NCBI RefSeq assembly: GCF_025245835.1
Contig: NZ_JAOBWS010000013.1
Location: forward strand, 26,627-90,626
Direction: 5' to 3'
DNA length: 64,000 bases
From: Rheinheimera sp. 4Y26
GTDB taxonomy: Bacteria > Pseudomonadota > Gammaproteobacteria > Enterobacterales > Alteromonadaceae
The notes under the pieces were generated by a model. That model was given only the letters and a program-made list of their open reading frames with translations, had not been told where the DNA came from and made no database searches. Of this stretch, positions 1 through 7,504 are shown piece by piece. The stretch's first letter is position 1, and each line of letters opens with the position of its first letter. The translations under genes were made by a program, and so were the position numbers.

Positions 1-657
1 GCTCCTGAACTGATGGAAAGCACTTGGAACAGAAAAGAGGTTCGAGTGTTCCTTGATCCGTCAGATGTCGGCAGAGCAACACTTTATCCGGTGGATGCGT
101 GGGGCGAGACCTATGTGGAAGCAGTAAACATGGACCTTATTGGTCGTGATATTGACCCAGCTGAATTCAGAGAGCGCCGTAAAAATGCCATGAAAGGTTT
201 GCGCGATTTTAAAAGAACTGCCGAAACGTTGCAGCAGCAATTTGGCATCAACCAACTGGCAGCAGTAGAGCTAGCTCAGAAGAAATTAGCCAATCAGGCA
301 ATTGTTGGTTTTAACCCTACACAAGTCGATACCTCCAATGCCGCACTAAGCGCATTGAGTAAAAGTGCGACCAGTCTGTTAGCCAGTAAGTCTGAGAGTA
401 GTTATTCAGAAGAGGAATTGTTGGCTATCAGTGCCCGACGTGACGAATTGGAGCGACGCAAAGAAGTACTCAACGAGCAATCAAGCAAAGTGCTTCGAAC
501 TGAACACGAACAAGCGGAATGGCTCACAAGAGAGAGCTTGATTAGGGAGCTAACTGAACGCGAACAAGACTGGCTACATAAGTTCCGGCTAACCCACACC
601 ATGACCAGAAAACGATTAGACAGAATTTTAGAAGAGGGTAGACGCGCCAACGGTTAA
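1..657 (+). CDS. Mu-type transposase A, C-terminal fragment (cut by window edge)
   Basis: The frame is open from base 1, so this is the end of a longer gene; the in-frame ATG at 13 is internal. The visible 218 residues start with a segment resembling the beta-barrel domain after the MuA catalytic core (VRVFLDPSDVGRATLYP), followed by a long, charged, helical tail with many Glu/Arg/Lys. In Mu this C-terminal part contacts MuB and ClpX. The DDE catalytic core is outside the window. The MuB-type ATPase begins 72 bp downstream, the usual neighbour. Identity rests on this context and the domain pattern. Confidence 0.8.
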   Translation, partial: APELMESTWNRKEVRVFLDPSDVGRATLYPVDAWGETYVEAVNMDLIGRDIDPAEFRERRKNAMKGLRDFKRTAETLQQQFGINQLAAVELAQKKLANQAIVGFNPTQVDTSNAALSALSKSATSLLASKSESSYSEEELLAISARRDELERRKEVLNEQSSKVLRTEHEQAEWLTRESLIRELTEREQDWLHKFRLTHTMTRKRLDRILEEGRRANG

Positions 658-728
658 CAAAGGTGCGTCTCCCGGCAACCGGCCAAGCTGTACCAGAGCA
701 AGGCCACTTACAACACGGAGTATAACGG

Positions 729-1454
729 ATGAAACATAAAACGGTAGAAGTAAAAAATGTGCTGCGAACGCAGGCTATGTTTGAAAACCTGCAATCCCGC
801 AGCATGATCACCCCTGGGATTGGGTTGATTCATGGCCCATCTGGGTTCGGCAAAACCACGACAGTGACTTACATGTTTAACGAATTAACCTTGTCAGGCC
901 ATCAGCCTTTATATGTTCGTTGCTATGCCACCGACACAGCCAGCAGCATCCTTGCAAGGATTATGAATGAAATGGGCGCTGACCCAATGTTCCCTCTTCG
1001 CAAAATGGTCGATTACATCATTCGTAATATGAATGAGAAAGGGCTGGCGTTATTTGTCGATGAAGCTGATCACATTGTTGGCCAGGCAAAAACGATGGAA
1101 ACCATCCGAGATTTATATGACAGCACAGAACAGCCAGTAGTGCTTATTGGTATGGAGGAAATTGCACGTCGAATCTCACACCGCAAGCAGCTTTTTAACC
1201 GCATCAGTGAATGGGTTGAATTTAAGGCCGCTGATATTGAAGACGTTAATTTGTTTGCCATTGAGCTGCTTGATGAAAGAGTAAAAGTGGCAGAAGACCT
1301 GCTCGAATACATCCGCTCAAAGTCAGCTGGTGAAGTGCGCCGCATCTTAATCGCTTTAGAAAAGATTGAGCGTGCTGCATTGGCTAGTGATGAAGATTAT
1401 GTCGATTTGCATAGCTGGGGAGACCGTCCTTTGTTCTTGAGTCATCGCCGTTAG
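729..1454 (+). CDS. MuB-type AAA+ ATPase, transposition target-DNA activator
   Basis: A 241-residue P-loop ATPase. The Walker A motif GPSGFGKT is at residues 36-43 and the Walker B motif LALFVDEAD at about 106-114. In Mu, MuB binds target DNA as an ATP-dependent filament, stimulates the transposase and gives target immunity. This protein is shorter than Mu B (312 residues) and lacks an obvious N-terminal helix-turn-helix, as in many B3/D3112-type relatives. An ACGGAG ribosome-binding site lies just before the ATG. It follows the transposase gene directly. Confidence 0.88.
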   Translation: MKHKTVEVKNVLRTQAMFENLQSRSMITPGIGLIHGPSGFGKTTTVTYMFNELTLSGHQPLYVRCYATDTASSILARIMNEMGADPMFPLRKMVDYIIRNMNEKGLALFVDEADHIVGQAKTMETIRDLYDSTEQPVVLIGMEEIARRISHRKQLFNRISEWVEFKAADIEDVNLFAIELLDERVKVAEDLLEYIRSKSAGEVRRILIALEKIERAALASDEDYVDLHSWGDRPLFLSHRR

Positions 1455-1469
1455 ACCGAGGATATTCAG

Positions 1470-2048
1470 ATGAATAAACACGAATTAGCGTGGAACTATA
1501 TGAAACAAAAGGATTGTTTTTTGGTTTCTGAAGTAGCTAATGCAGTGGATATGGATATCGAACTCTGCCGTAAATCAATTAAAAGACTTGAAGAAAAAGG
1601 CTGTGTGCAAGTGATTAGTGGTATTGGCGTCGCAGGGCGTCCCTTTGTCTACAAAGTGATAGCCAGCAACGATGCCAAACCCCAGTTTGGTCGGGGTGGG
1701 ACAGTTGGAAATAAGCGGCTGAGAAAAGGCAAAACTGGGCAGCAGTTAATTTGGAATAGCCTCCGAATTAACCGCGTTGCCACTGTCAGCATGATTGTGG
1801 CTGTGACTCAGGTCTCCGAACGGACTGTCTATCGCTATTTAAATTCATTAGAAAAAGCGGGTTATGTCAGCTGTCGACGTCCCAGCCGCGAAAACAAAAG
1901 CAATCAGGAGCGAATTGGTGAAGAGGGGGCTTGGGTATTGCGTCGTGAAACTGGCCCTAAAGCACCTATTTTGCGACGGAGTGAGGGATTTTGGGATCAA
2001 AACGAACAGAAGCTTTATCCCTTCCAGCAAGTTGGAGGTCAGGAATGA
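1470..2048 (+). CDS. Winged-helix DNA-binding protein, phage early region
   Basis: A 192-residue basic protein with two helix-turn-helix-like halves. The N-terminal one (about residues 5-50) covers SEVANAVDMDIELCRKSIKRL. A second (about 85-130) includes the segment VSERTVYRYLNSLEKAGYV, typical of a winged helix. Its stop codon overlaps the next start in ATGA, so the two genes are translationally coupled. It lies 15 bp after the MuB-type gene and probably acts on phage early transcription or replication. No specific family could be named. Confidence 0.7.
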   Translation: MNKHELAWNYMKQKDCFLVSEVANAVDMDIELCRKSIKRLEEKGCVQVISGIGVAGRPFVYKVIASNDAKPQFGRGGTVGNKRLRKGKTGQQLIWNSLRINRVATVSMIVAVTQVSERTVYRYLNSLEKAGYVSCRRPSRENKSNQERIGEEGAWVLRRETGPKAPILRRSEGFWDQNEQKLYPFQQVGGQE

Positions 2049-2539
2049 AGTGGCTTGCTGTGTTACGTGAGCAAGTTGATCTTAATGGCCAGCGCAGTGT
2101 CGCTGACAAATTAGGGATCAGCAATACCACAGTAAGCCAGGTAGTAAACGAAAAATACCCTGGTGATATGGCGAGGATTCAGGCTCTTGTCGAAAGCGTG
2201 TTTTTGAAAAAAACAGTTATTTGCCCGGTGCTTGGTGAAATTGCATGGCACGAATGCCATCGCCATCAGAAAAATGAGTTTACAAGTAACCCTCAGAAGC
2301 TGCGGCTATATCGGTCATGTCGAAGTGGATGTGAAAACTCTGATTTGCCTGTTACTCAAAATGTACAGCTTGATGCATTAGCAAACCGAGGCACTTCAAG
2401 TGCTAAGTACGATGCCAGTGCGGTGATTAACAGGCTTACCAGGCAAGCTGAAAATGAGGGGAGTCGCGCACGTTTATTGGAGTTGCTGCAAGACGAGCTG
2501 CATAGCCTGGCTGCCAAATATAACAAGTTATTGAAGTGA
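2045..2539 (+). CDS. Helix-turn-helix protein, phage early region
   Basis: A 164-residue protein. The N-terminal HTH (about residues 14-35) contains the pattern SVADKLGISNTTVSQVVN, as in XRE/Cro-like proteins. A middle segment has Cys and His residues (CPVLGEIAWHECHRHQ, then a C-x-C-like pair) that could bind zinc. The C-terminus is helical. The start at 2045 was chosen because a GGAGGT site lies 6 bp upstream and the ATG overlaps the upstream stop; a longer in-frame version from 1991 would overlap that gene widely. Its target is unknown. Confidence 0.75.
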   Translation: MKWLAVLREQVDLNGQRSVADKLGISNTTVSQVVNEKYPGDMARIQALVESVFLKKTVICPVLGEIAWHECHRHQKNEFTSNPQKLRLYRSCRSGCENSDLPVTQNVQLDALANRGTSSAKYDASAVINRLTRQAENEGSRARLLELLQDELHSLAAKYNKLLK

Positions 2540-2547
2540 GAATGCAC

Positions 2548-2817
2548 ATGAACAAAGCAAACGAAATCAAGCTGGCGTTGCGTGATGCAACTAACGCAGT
2601 AAACCGGTTGGACAAGTGCGGCTACCAGGTGATTGGTATCAGCTTAAACCAGTCAACACCGGTGATCACCATCAATACACCGCCCAAGCACCGCATTCTG
2701 AATGGGGCTGAAGTGCTATGTGTGAAAGAAAGGGGCAATGCGCCGGAGCGTATCCAGTCAGCCAGATTTGAAGGCTGTTTGGTGACCTGGAAAGCAGACC
2801 CGTTAAGTATTCAATAA
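2548..2817 (+). CDS. Small phage early protein of unknown function
   Basis: An 89-residue protein, starting MNKANEIKLALRDATNAV. The ATG at 2548 has GAAGTGAG seven bases upstream; an ATG at 2542 in the same frame is possible. It lies between the HTH gene and the DUF3164 gene in the early operon. A short beta-rich middle (VIGISLNQSTPVITI) suggests a compact alpha/beta fold, but I do not recognise a family. Confidence 0.65.
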   Translation: MNKANEIKLALRDATNAVNRLDKCGYQVIGISLNQSTPVITINTPPKHRILNGAEVLCVKERGNAPERIQSARFEGCLVTWKADPLSIQ

Positions 2818-2857
2818 CTGATTTAACCCACCAAATACCATCGCAAGAGGATTCCCC

Positions 2858-3505
2858 ATGGATACATCTACACAAGTTGCAGCTCATGCAGCATTAATTC
2901 CTGCCGGCTACTGGCAGGACGCTAAAGGCTCTTTAATTCCGGAGTCGATGATTAAACCTATTGACCGTGAGCGCGATAGTTTAGTGAAGGCACTGGTGGC
3001 TAAGGCCACTGAGTTAAGCAAGTTTATGGCGGCTTTTAAAGCTGAAGCTTTTGGCGACATTCAGGCGTTTATTGACCTATCGCTGGAGCAATACGACACC
3101 AGCATGGGCGGCAAAAAAGGCAATGTAACGCTGTATACCTTTGATGGCCGTTACAAAATTCAACGAGCTATTCAGGAGCATATTAGCTTTGACGAGCGCC
3201 TGCAGGCCGCCAAAGCCTTAATTGACGAATGCCTGAAAGATTGGACTGCACAGGCGGCGCCCGAGCTAAAGGCTATTGTGAACGGCGCTTTTGATGCCGA
3301 CAAACAAGGCAATATCAGCACCGGCCGTGTACTGGGTTTACGCCGGCTGGATATTAAAGACGAGCGCTGGGTGAAGGCCATGCAGGCCATTAGTGAAGCC
3401 GTGCAGGTGGTTGGCAGCAAGTCATACATCAGGGTTTATGAGCGTATTGGCGACACCGATCAATACCGCGCCATTCCACTGGATATTGCGGCGGTGCAGG
3501 TATGA
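2858..3505 (+). CDS. DUF3164 family protein
   Basis: A 215-residue protein matching the DUF3164 pattern of transposable phages: N-terminal YWQDAKGSLIPESMIKPIDRERD, a long helical middle, then GGKKGNVTLYTFDGRYKIQRAI and a C-terminal segment with conserved SYIRVYERIG. The family is almost always found in the Mu early region between the transposition genes and gemA, as here. Its biochemical function is not known. The next gene overlaps it by 4 bp. Confidence 0.88.
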   Translation: MDTSTQVAAHAALIPAGYWQDAKGSLIPESMIKPIDRERDSLVKALVAKATELSKFMAAFKAEAFGDIQAFIDLSLEQYDTSMGGKKGNVTLYTFDGRYKIQRAIQEHISFDERLQAAKALIDECLKDWTAQAAPELKAIVNGAFDADKQGNISTGRVLGLRRLDIKDERWVKAMQAISEAVQVVGSKSYIRVYERIGDTDQYRAIPLDIAAVQV

Positions 3506-3705
3506 GCCAAACAGTCAAAAAGCAGACCCTGCGCCCAACAGATGAAGCAATAGCGCAAGAAATTGCGGTGTCGCTGAGCATTCACGAGCAGTACACCACC
3601 AACCATCCAGGTGAAACCTTTGAGCAAGGCGTAGCGGCAGCACTGCTTTGGGTGTTGGGTAATGGCGAGCTGCCAAACGGGGAGGCGACAGGGTGGATCA
3701 ACTAA
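3502..3705 (+). CDS. Small phage protein of unknown function
   Basis: A 67-residue acidic protein overlapping the DUF3164 gene by 4 bp (ATGA). It has a helical segment with AIAQEIAVSLSIHEQYT and ends in GEATGWIN. No motif tells its function. The tight overlaps on both sides support it as a real member of the early operon. Confidence 0.6.
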   Translation: MSQTVKKQTLRPTDEAIAQEIAVSLSIHEQYTTNHPGETFEQGVAAALLWVLGNGELPNGEATGWIN

Positions 3706-3920
3706 CACAGGCCCTGTGGGAATTGCGTCAGCACATGGTTGCACTCTGTGCAACCTACCAACTGGACGTTTGGCCAACCGTGCCAGGTTATGAAAGCCTG
3801 ATTAAAGGCATAGAGCAAAGCGCCGGACTTGAAGAAGAGCAGCTGCTGTTCTGGTTTGAAAACAACTGCGAGAGTCTGGAACAACTGCAGGAATATATCC
3901 GAACCCACAAGTCGAACTAA
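3693..3920 (+). CDS. Small phage protein of unknown function, GTG start
   Basis: A 75-residue protein rich in Leu, Glu and Gln, probably all helical. It starts with GTG, with GGAGG at 3681-3685 upstream, and overlaps the previous gene by 13 bp. The sequence just after its stop, in the +1 frame, looks protein-like (see 3916-4038), so its C-terminus may have been altered by a frameshift. Function not recognised. Confidence 0.6.
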   Translation: MDQLTQALWELRQHMVALCATYQLDVWPTVPGYESLIKGIEQSAGLEEEQLLFWFENNCESLEQLQEYIRTHKSN

Positions 3921-4038
3921 AGCGAAACAGCCCGGTATTGGTGACCGGGTTGTCTATCTAGCGTCGTGGCTGGGTACTGAAGAGCAGCGAAAAGGTTGTA
4001 TATGTTCGAATCAAAAAAATCATCGCGTAAGTGGTTAA
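3916..4038 (+). other. Possible frameshifted or start-less small ORF, +1 to the preceding gene
   Basis: The frame reads on through a segment with GIGDRVVYLASWLGTEEQRKG, resembling small KOW-like phage proteins. It has no ATG, GTG or TTG start after the upstream stop; the only nearby alternative is ATT at about 3937. It overlaps the start of gemA by 37 bp. It may be a decayed gene, a frameshifted extension of 3693-3920, or chance. No slippery motif is visible at the junction. Confidence 0.25.
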
Positions 4039-4586
4039 TTCAGATGATCCACATAGCCAAAAGCAATTTGCAAATGGCCGATGAAAGCTACAGGGCCTTA
4101 TTGGCGCACCACGGCAAAGGCAAAACAAGCAGTATCAACTTATCGGTAACTGAGCTGCAAACAGTGCTGGATGCCATGGTTAAACTGGGTTTTAAAGCCG
4201 AATTAAAACCGGCAAAAAACGGTGTTAAAAAGCGCTTAAGCCCAGCTACAAAAACAGCTGTAAAGGATGAACGCGCTGTAATGCGTGCCATTTGGATTTT
4301 TATGGCCAAGGCCGGTTTTATTGATGATGGCAGCGAAGTCGCACTGAATGCCTGGGTAAAACGCATGACTGCCCAGCAGAACGGCGGCGAGGGTATTGCC
4401 GAAGTTCAATGGTTGCAGGGTGCTGACGCCTCAAAAATGCTTGAGTCATTAAAACGCTGGTGCCGCCGCTGTATGTATGAAGCATTACAGCGCCAGGGCG
4501 TTGAGGTTTACCAGCAGGCCAGTTACCAGGTGTTGCTTGACAAATGGCACCGGGTGCATGGCCAAACACAGGAGCAACAGCCATGA
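4002..4586 (+). CDS. gemA: GemA family protein (Mu gp16-like)
   Basis: A 194-residue basic protein of the GemA/DUF1018 family. It has the family opening with LIQMIHIAKSNLQMADESYRALL, the middle TELQTVLDAMVKLGF, and a C-terminal part with an aromatic/Arg-rich motif (KRWCRRCMYEAL). In Mu, GemA modulates host gene expression and DNA topology. The ATG at 4002 has AAAGG six bases upstream, preferable to the TTG at 3996. The next gene starts inside its last codons (ATGA overlap). Confidence 0.85.
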   Translation: MFESKKSSRKWLIQMIHIAKSNLQMADESYRALLAHHGKGKTSSINLSVTELQTVLDAMVKLGFKAELKPAKNGVKKRLSPATKTAVKDERAVMRAIWIFMAKAGFIDDGSEVALNAWVKRMTAQQNGGEGIAEVQWLQGADASKMLESLKRWCRRCMYEALQRQGVEVYQQASYQVLLDKWHRVHGQTQEQQP

Positions 4587-5065
4587 AATTAGGTCGTTGC
4601 CCTGTCTGTCACAGCCATTTGCACCTGGACCAACTGGTGCAGGATGAGTCTGGCCGCCAGTTGTTGGGCTTGGTATCAAAACTGGGCTATCGCTTAGGGC
4701 CGGTACTGGTTAGTTACATTGGTTTGTTTCGTCCGGCTAAACAGGATTTATCCAATAGCCGCGCCTATAACCTGGCACTTGAGGCTTTGGAGCTAACCAG
4801 CAATCAGCCACTACTGGCCGAAGCTATGCGTGAGACAGTGCAAAGCATACATTCCAAGCGCCATCAGGGTGACAATAAACCTATGGCCAACCACAACTAT
4901 TTAAAGCGGGTGTTGGAAGCAAAAGCACAGGCACCGGTGGTGCAGCATTCACCCAGTATGGAAATAAAACATCAGCATCAGCTATCAGCAGAAGAAGATA
5001 AGCGCCTGTTTGAGCAGCGTATTCAGCAGCTGGGCGGCAGAGTAATTACAAAGGTGGACTTATGA
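4583..5065 (+). CDS. Small zinc-finger-like phage protein after GemA
   Basis: A 160-residue protein whose first residues hold a CPVCHSHLHLDQL motif, possibly half of a zinc site. A Leu-rich helical middle and a charged C-terminus (AEEDKRLFEQRIQQLGGRV) follow. The start at 4583 was chosen for its overlap with gemA and a GGAGCAA site upstream. It overlaps mor by 4 bp. Genes of this type occur between gemA and mor in related prophages; the function is unknown. Confidence 0.7.
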   Translation: MKLGRCPVCHSHLHLDQLVQDESGRQLLGLVSKLGYRLGPVLVSYIGLFRPAKQDLSNSRAYNLALEALELTSNQPLLAEAMRETVQSIHSKRHQGDNKPMANHNYLKRVLEAKAQAPVVQHSPSMEIKHQHQLSAEEDKRLFEQRIQQLGGRVITKVDL

Positions 5066-5484
5066 GTGAGCAGCAGTTAGACGCCTTTTCTACACCGGAA
5101 GAGCTGCAGGATTTACTGCAGCAACTGGAGAGTTTGCCTGACGAACAGCGCCAGGATGTTGTCAAGCGCATTCCGGCAATGCTGCAAAGCCTGATGGCCT
5201 TATTTGCCAGCGAACTGCGTAGTAAAGGAGCCAAGGAACCTGAGCGGTTGGCTGAACACCTGGTAATTTGCCTGGCAAACTACTTTGGTGGCATGCAGCT
5301 GTATTTACCACGTAATGACAAGCTGGCGCTGGAGCTTAGAAATATCCGGATTTACCAGCAACACCGGGGCGGCAATACTGAGCAGTTGGCACGCCAGTAT
5401 GGCCTAACCTCAATTCAGATTTACCATATAGTTCGTGAGCAGACTACGGCCGAGCGGGCACGGCGGCAGCTGAATATTTTTTAA
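5062..5484 (+). CDS. mor: Mor-type middle/late transcription activator
   Basis: A 140-residue protein with the Mor/C family layout: an acidic helical N-terminal dimerisation region, then about residues 75-135 with YFGGMQLYLPRND, the pattern LRNIRIYQQHRGGNTEQLARQYGLT and a C-terminal helix-turn-helix (SIQIYHIVREQ). Mor binds as a dimer and recruits RNA polymerase to the middle or late promoter. It closes the early operon, and a promoter-bearing non-coding stretch follows, where its target would be expected. Confidence 0.9.
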   Translation: MSEQQLDAFSTPEELQDLLQQLESLPDEQRQDVVKRIPAMLQSLMALFASELRSKGAKEPERLAEHLVICLANYFGGMQLYLPRNDKLALELRNIRIYQQHRGGNTEQLARQYGLTSIQIYHIVREQTTAERARRQLNIF

Positions 5485-5589
5485 TATAGGAAACGTCAAT
5501 CCATCATTGAGTTTTACATGTTGTAACCGAAGATTTTTTAAAACGCTCATCACAACACTATAACGTCTAAAAATTAATCTCTACATTAA

Positions 5590-5760
5590 TTGACTAAATA
5601 CGGGGACCTAAGGTAAATTCCCATTGGGAACTCCTGTGATGGAGCCCCCCTACATCTTGATGTAGAGCTCTTTCTCAGAAAAGTGTGACTCGAAATGGTC
5701 GAGTTAAAAAGTGGTTGCAGCGTAAGCTGCTTTCTTGCTTTGGTTTTTCTGAAGACTTTG
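5590..5760 (+). ncRNA. Candidate structured RNA upstream of mini-ORF and membrane moron
   Basis: Part of a 536-bp stretch (5485-6020) with no long ORF. Four nested or serial hairpins can be drawn by eye: TTCCC/GGGAA at 5618-5630, CTACATC/GATGTAG at about 5649-5665, ACTCG/CGAGT near 5688-5704, and GCAGC-GTAA-GCTGC at 5717-5730 with a GNRA loop. An outer pair TCAGAAAA (about 5675-5682) and TTTTCTGA (about 5745-5752) encloses the last two. TTGACT (about 5590) with an AT-rich -10 some 17 bases on could be the promoter. It may be a leader, a regulatory RNA or an RNA partner of a moron system; no known RNA family was recognised. Confidence 0.35.
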
Positions 5761-5877
5761 ATTAAACTAAAATGAATACACGGTACAATTCGTGTAATTC
5801 AAAATAATAAAAAATATCACCAACGATTCGATAGGATTGTCGAAAAGTTAAATTTCATGAAATTGGAGAAAATCGCC

Positions 5878-5928
5878 ATGACAGTAGTGAATAAATTAAA
5901 TTATTTAGTAGGTTACGGATTAGGTTGA
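5878..5928 (+). CDS. 16-residue peptide ORF with good ribosome-binding site
   Basis: ATG at 5878, with GGAG nine bases upstream, encodes MTVVNKLNYLVGYGLG and stops at 5928. A terminator follows 25 bp later, so it could be a one-gene unit, a leader peptide or a small toxin-like peptide. It lies at the 3' end of the structured non-coding stretch. The ribosome-binding site and placement support translation, but length alone proves nothing. Confidence 0.4.
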   Translation: MTVVNKLNYLVGYGLG

Positions 5929-5953
5929 TAAATCTCAATCTTAATACTACCCT

Positions 5954-5984
5954 CTAAGGTCCCATTTTGGGACCTTAGTTTTTT
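5954..5984 (+). terminator. Intrinsic terminator before membrane moron
   Basis: A perfect 10-bp stem CTAAGGTCCC / GGGACCTTAG with an ATTTT loop, followed by six T. A copy of the 3' arm (GGGACCTAAGG) occurs at 5603-5613 and could pair with the 5' arm, which would prevent the terminator from forming. Confidence 0.85.
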
Positions 5985-6020
5985 GTAAGTCTGATTAAGT
6001 TAAAAGCAGGGAGTTGCATA

Positions 6021-6953
6021 GTGATTAAGAATGTTGCGGTTTGTTCGTTTGGCATATCCATTTTTAGCGCACTGATATACGCATTTATTTATTTTTACCA
6101 TCCTGATTTTACCACAGTTAGTAATAACACAAATGCGAGAGACTCACTGCTGGATGTCATGCAGTTCATCACATTTGCGTCACTTGTAACGGCTGCAGTT
6201 CCACTCACATGTTTGAGACTAGCGAAAGCTTATCCAGAGTCAGTTAGGCTGTTAAAGGTCTTTGGGGTCATAATTATTGTAGAATTGATTATTGGTTATT
6301 TAATAATCAAGTATAACCCGCTCTTTCAAACGGCCCTGTCAATTTTGGTTTCATCATCTGTAATAGCGATGGGCTGGTGGATTCAAAACATTAACCATGC
6401 TAACAACGCAAGAAAATCGCACACTTTGAATATTATTATGCAGTCCCGAATGAGTGCATCCTATTTAGATCGATTAGCGGCATTTACCAAAGTATATCGG
6501 GGTAACCGCTTTATTTCTAAGGAATTAGCGGTATTAGGTGACGTTACAACCACAACTGACGAAAGATCGTTTTCTAACCTGCCTAAAAATATTCGTGATG
6601 CGTATGACGGAGTTTGTTACCTGCTTAATTATTATGAGTTTTTAGCCCAAGGGGTTAAAGCACGTGATTTGGATGAAAACTTAGTTCTGCAATGTTTCAG
6701 TTCATTTATGCAGGTTATTGAGTTGAAAGCATTTTTCATCATAAAGTTAGCAAGGGAAAAGGATAAAAGTTATTTCGAAGGATTAATTTGGGTACTTGAG
6801 CGATGGGGGATGTCTTCTTTTAATGTCAACCTTGCTAAGTCAAGCCCTGAAGGGGATTTGGGGGTGCAAATACCGAGCAATATAGATGAGTTAATTAGTA
6901 AAAGAAAAAAGAAAAAGCCCAAAACGCACTCTAGGACGTTACCTGCCAATTGA
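6021..6953 (+). CDS. Four-helix membrane protein with DUF4760-like domain, probable moron
   Basis: A 310-residue protein starting at GTG with a CAGGGAG site upstream. Four hydrophobic segments are visible at about residues 4-25, 42-67, 77-97 and 103-127. The soluble part (about 165-255) has the pattern CYLLNYYEFLAQGVKARDLDE seen in DUF4760 proteins, a family of unknown function. The C-terminus is Lys-rich (SKRKKKKPK). Codon use is AT-rich compared with the flanking phage genes, and the gene has a terminator before it and a large palindrome after it, as for an independently acquired moron. Superinfection exclusion or phage defence is a guess from location and topology. Confidence 0.7.
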   Translation: MIKNVAVCSFGISIFSALIYAFIYFYHPDFTTVSNNTNARDSLLDVMQFITFASLVTAAVPLTCLRLAKAYPESVRLLKVFGVIIIVELIIGYLIIKYNPLFQTALSILVSSSVIAMGWWIQNINHANNARKSHTLNIIMQSRMSASYLDRLAAFTKVYRGNRFISKELAVLGDVTTTTDERSFSNLPKNIRDAYDGVCYLLNYYEFLAQGVKARDLDENLVLQCFSSFMQVIELKAFFIIKLAREKDKSYFEGLIWVLERWGMSSFNVNLAKSSPEGDLGVQIPSNIDELISKRKKKKPKTHSRTLPAN

Positions 6954-7027
6954 AATTTGGCGAAATACACTTAGAGACGTAATGAAATTAGCAAAACTCT
7001 TTAAGTGAAGTCCATTATGACCAACAA

Positions 7028-7063
7028 CTAATCTGCGGTTAACCCCCATTAACCGCAGATTAG
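7028..7063. repeat. Perfect 15-bp inverted repeat before lysis genes
   Basis: CTAATCTGCGGTTAA, a 6-base CCCCCA spacer, then its exact reverse complement. It ends 4 bp before the ATG of the lysis gene at 7068. No T-run follows, so it is a poor terminator. It may be a protein-binding palindrome for late control, or an RNA hairpin hiding the start region of the next gene. Confidence 0.8.
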
Positions 7064-7067
7064 GCCG

Positions 7068-7502
7068 ATGTCCCAGCCCTTAAAACTCCGTTTAAAAACC
7101 TTTTCATTCCCACATGGCACTTATGGCGAGTTGTTTAATGCAACTACCGGCGAAAGGCTTTGTGTAACTGCTGAATGCCCCTGGCTAAACAACGAAGTTG
7201 GCCGCAGCTGTGTGCCGGCAGGTGACTATGTTGTATCGGCCCATGTAAGCCCACGTTTTGGTAGATGCCTGATTATTAGCGCACCTTCACTTGGTGTTAC
7301 TCCTGCAGGCCCAAGCCTTCGCACCCACTGTTTATTTCATGCTGCCAACCGGCCATCAGAGCTAAAAGGTTGTATTGCACCAGGTAATTATTTTGGTGCC
7401 ATCGACAACGATTGGGCCGTGATGGAGTCGCGCAAAGCTCTTGAAAAGCTGCTGGTACTGGTCGGCAACGATGAAGTGCAACTTCGGATTGAGCGGTATT
7501 AA
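7068..7502 (+). CDS. DUF5675 family protein, lysis-region
   Basis: A 144-residue protein of the DUF5675 type, with family features TFGELF-like (here TYGELFNATTGERLC), a middle segment with CVPAGDYVV, RTHCLFHAANRPSELKGCI and a C-terminal helix. It begins the lysis cassette, two bases from the next gene. Family members are common at phage lysis loci and have been suggested to act on peptidoglycan; the catalytic residues are not established. No classical endolysin is seen elsewhere in the prophage, so this is the best endolysin candidate. The start has no strong ribosome-binding site. Confidence 0.75.
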   Translation: MSQPLKLRLKTFSFPHGTYGELFNATTGERLCVTAECPWLNNEVGRSCVPAGDYVVSAHVSPRFGRCLIISAPSLGVTPAGPSLRTHCLFHAANRPSELKGCIAPGNYFGAIDNDWAVMESRKALEKLLVLVGNDEVQLRIERY

Positions 7503-7504
7503 CT

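Noticed and set aside
5485..6020. Retron or group II intron RNA
   Set aside because: No reverse transcriptase gene nearby and no recognisable intron domain V; only local hairpins are seen.
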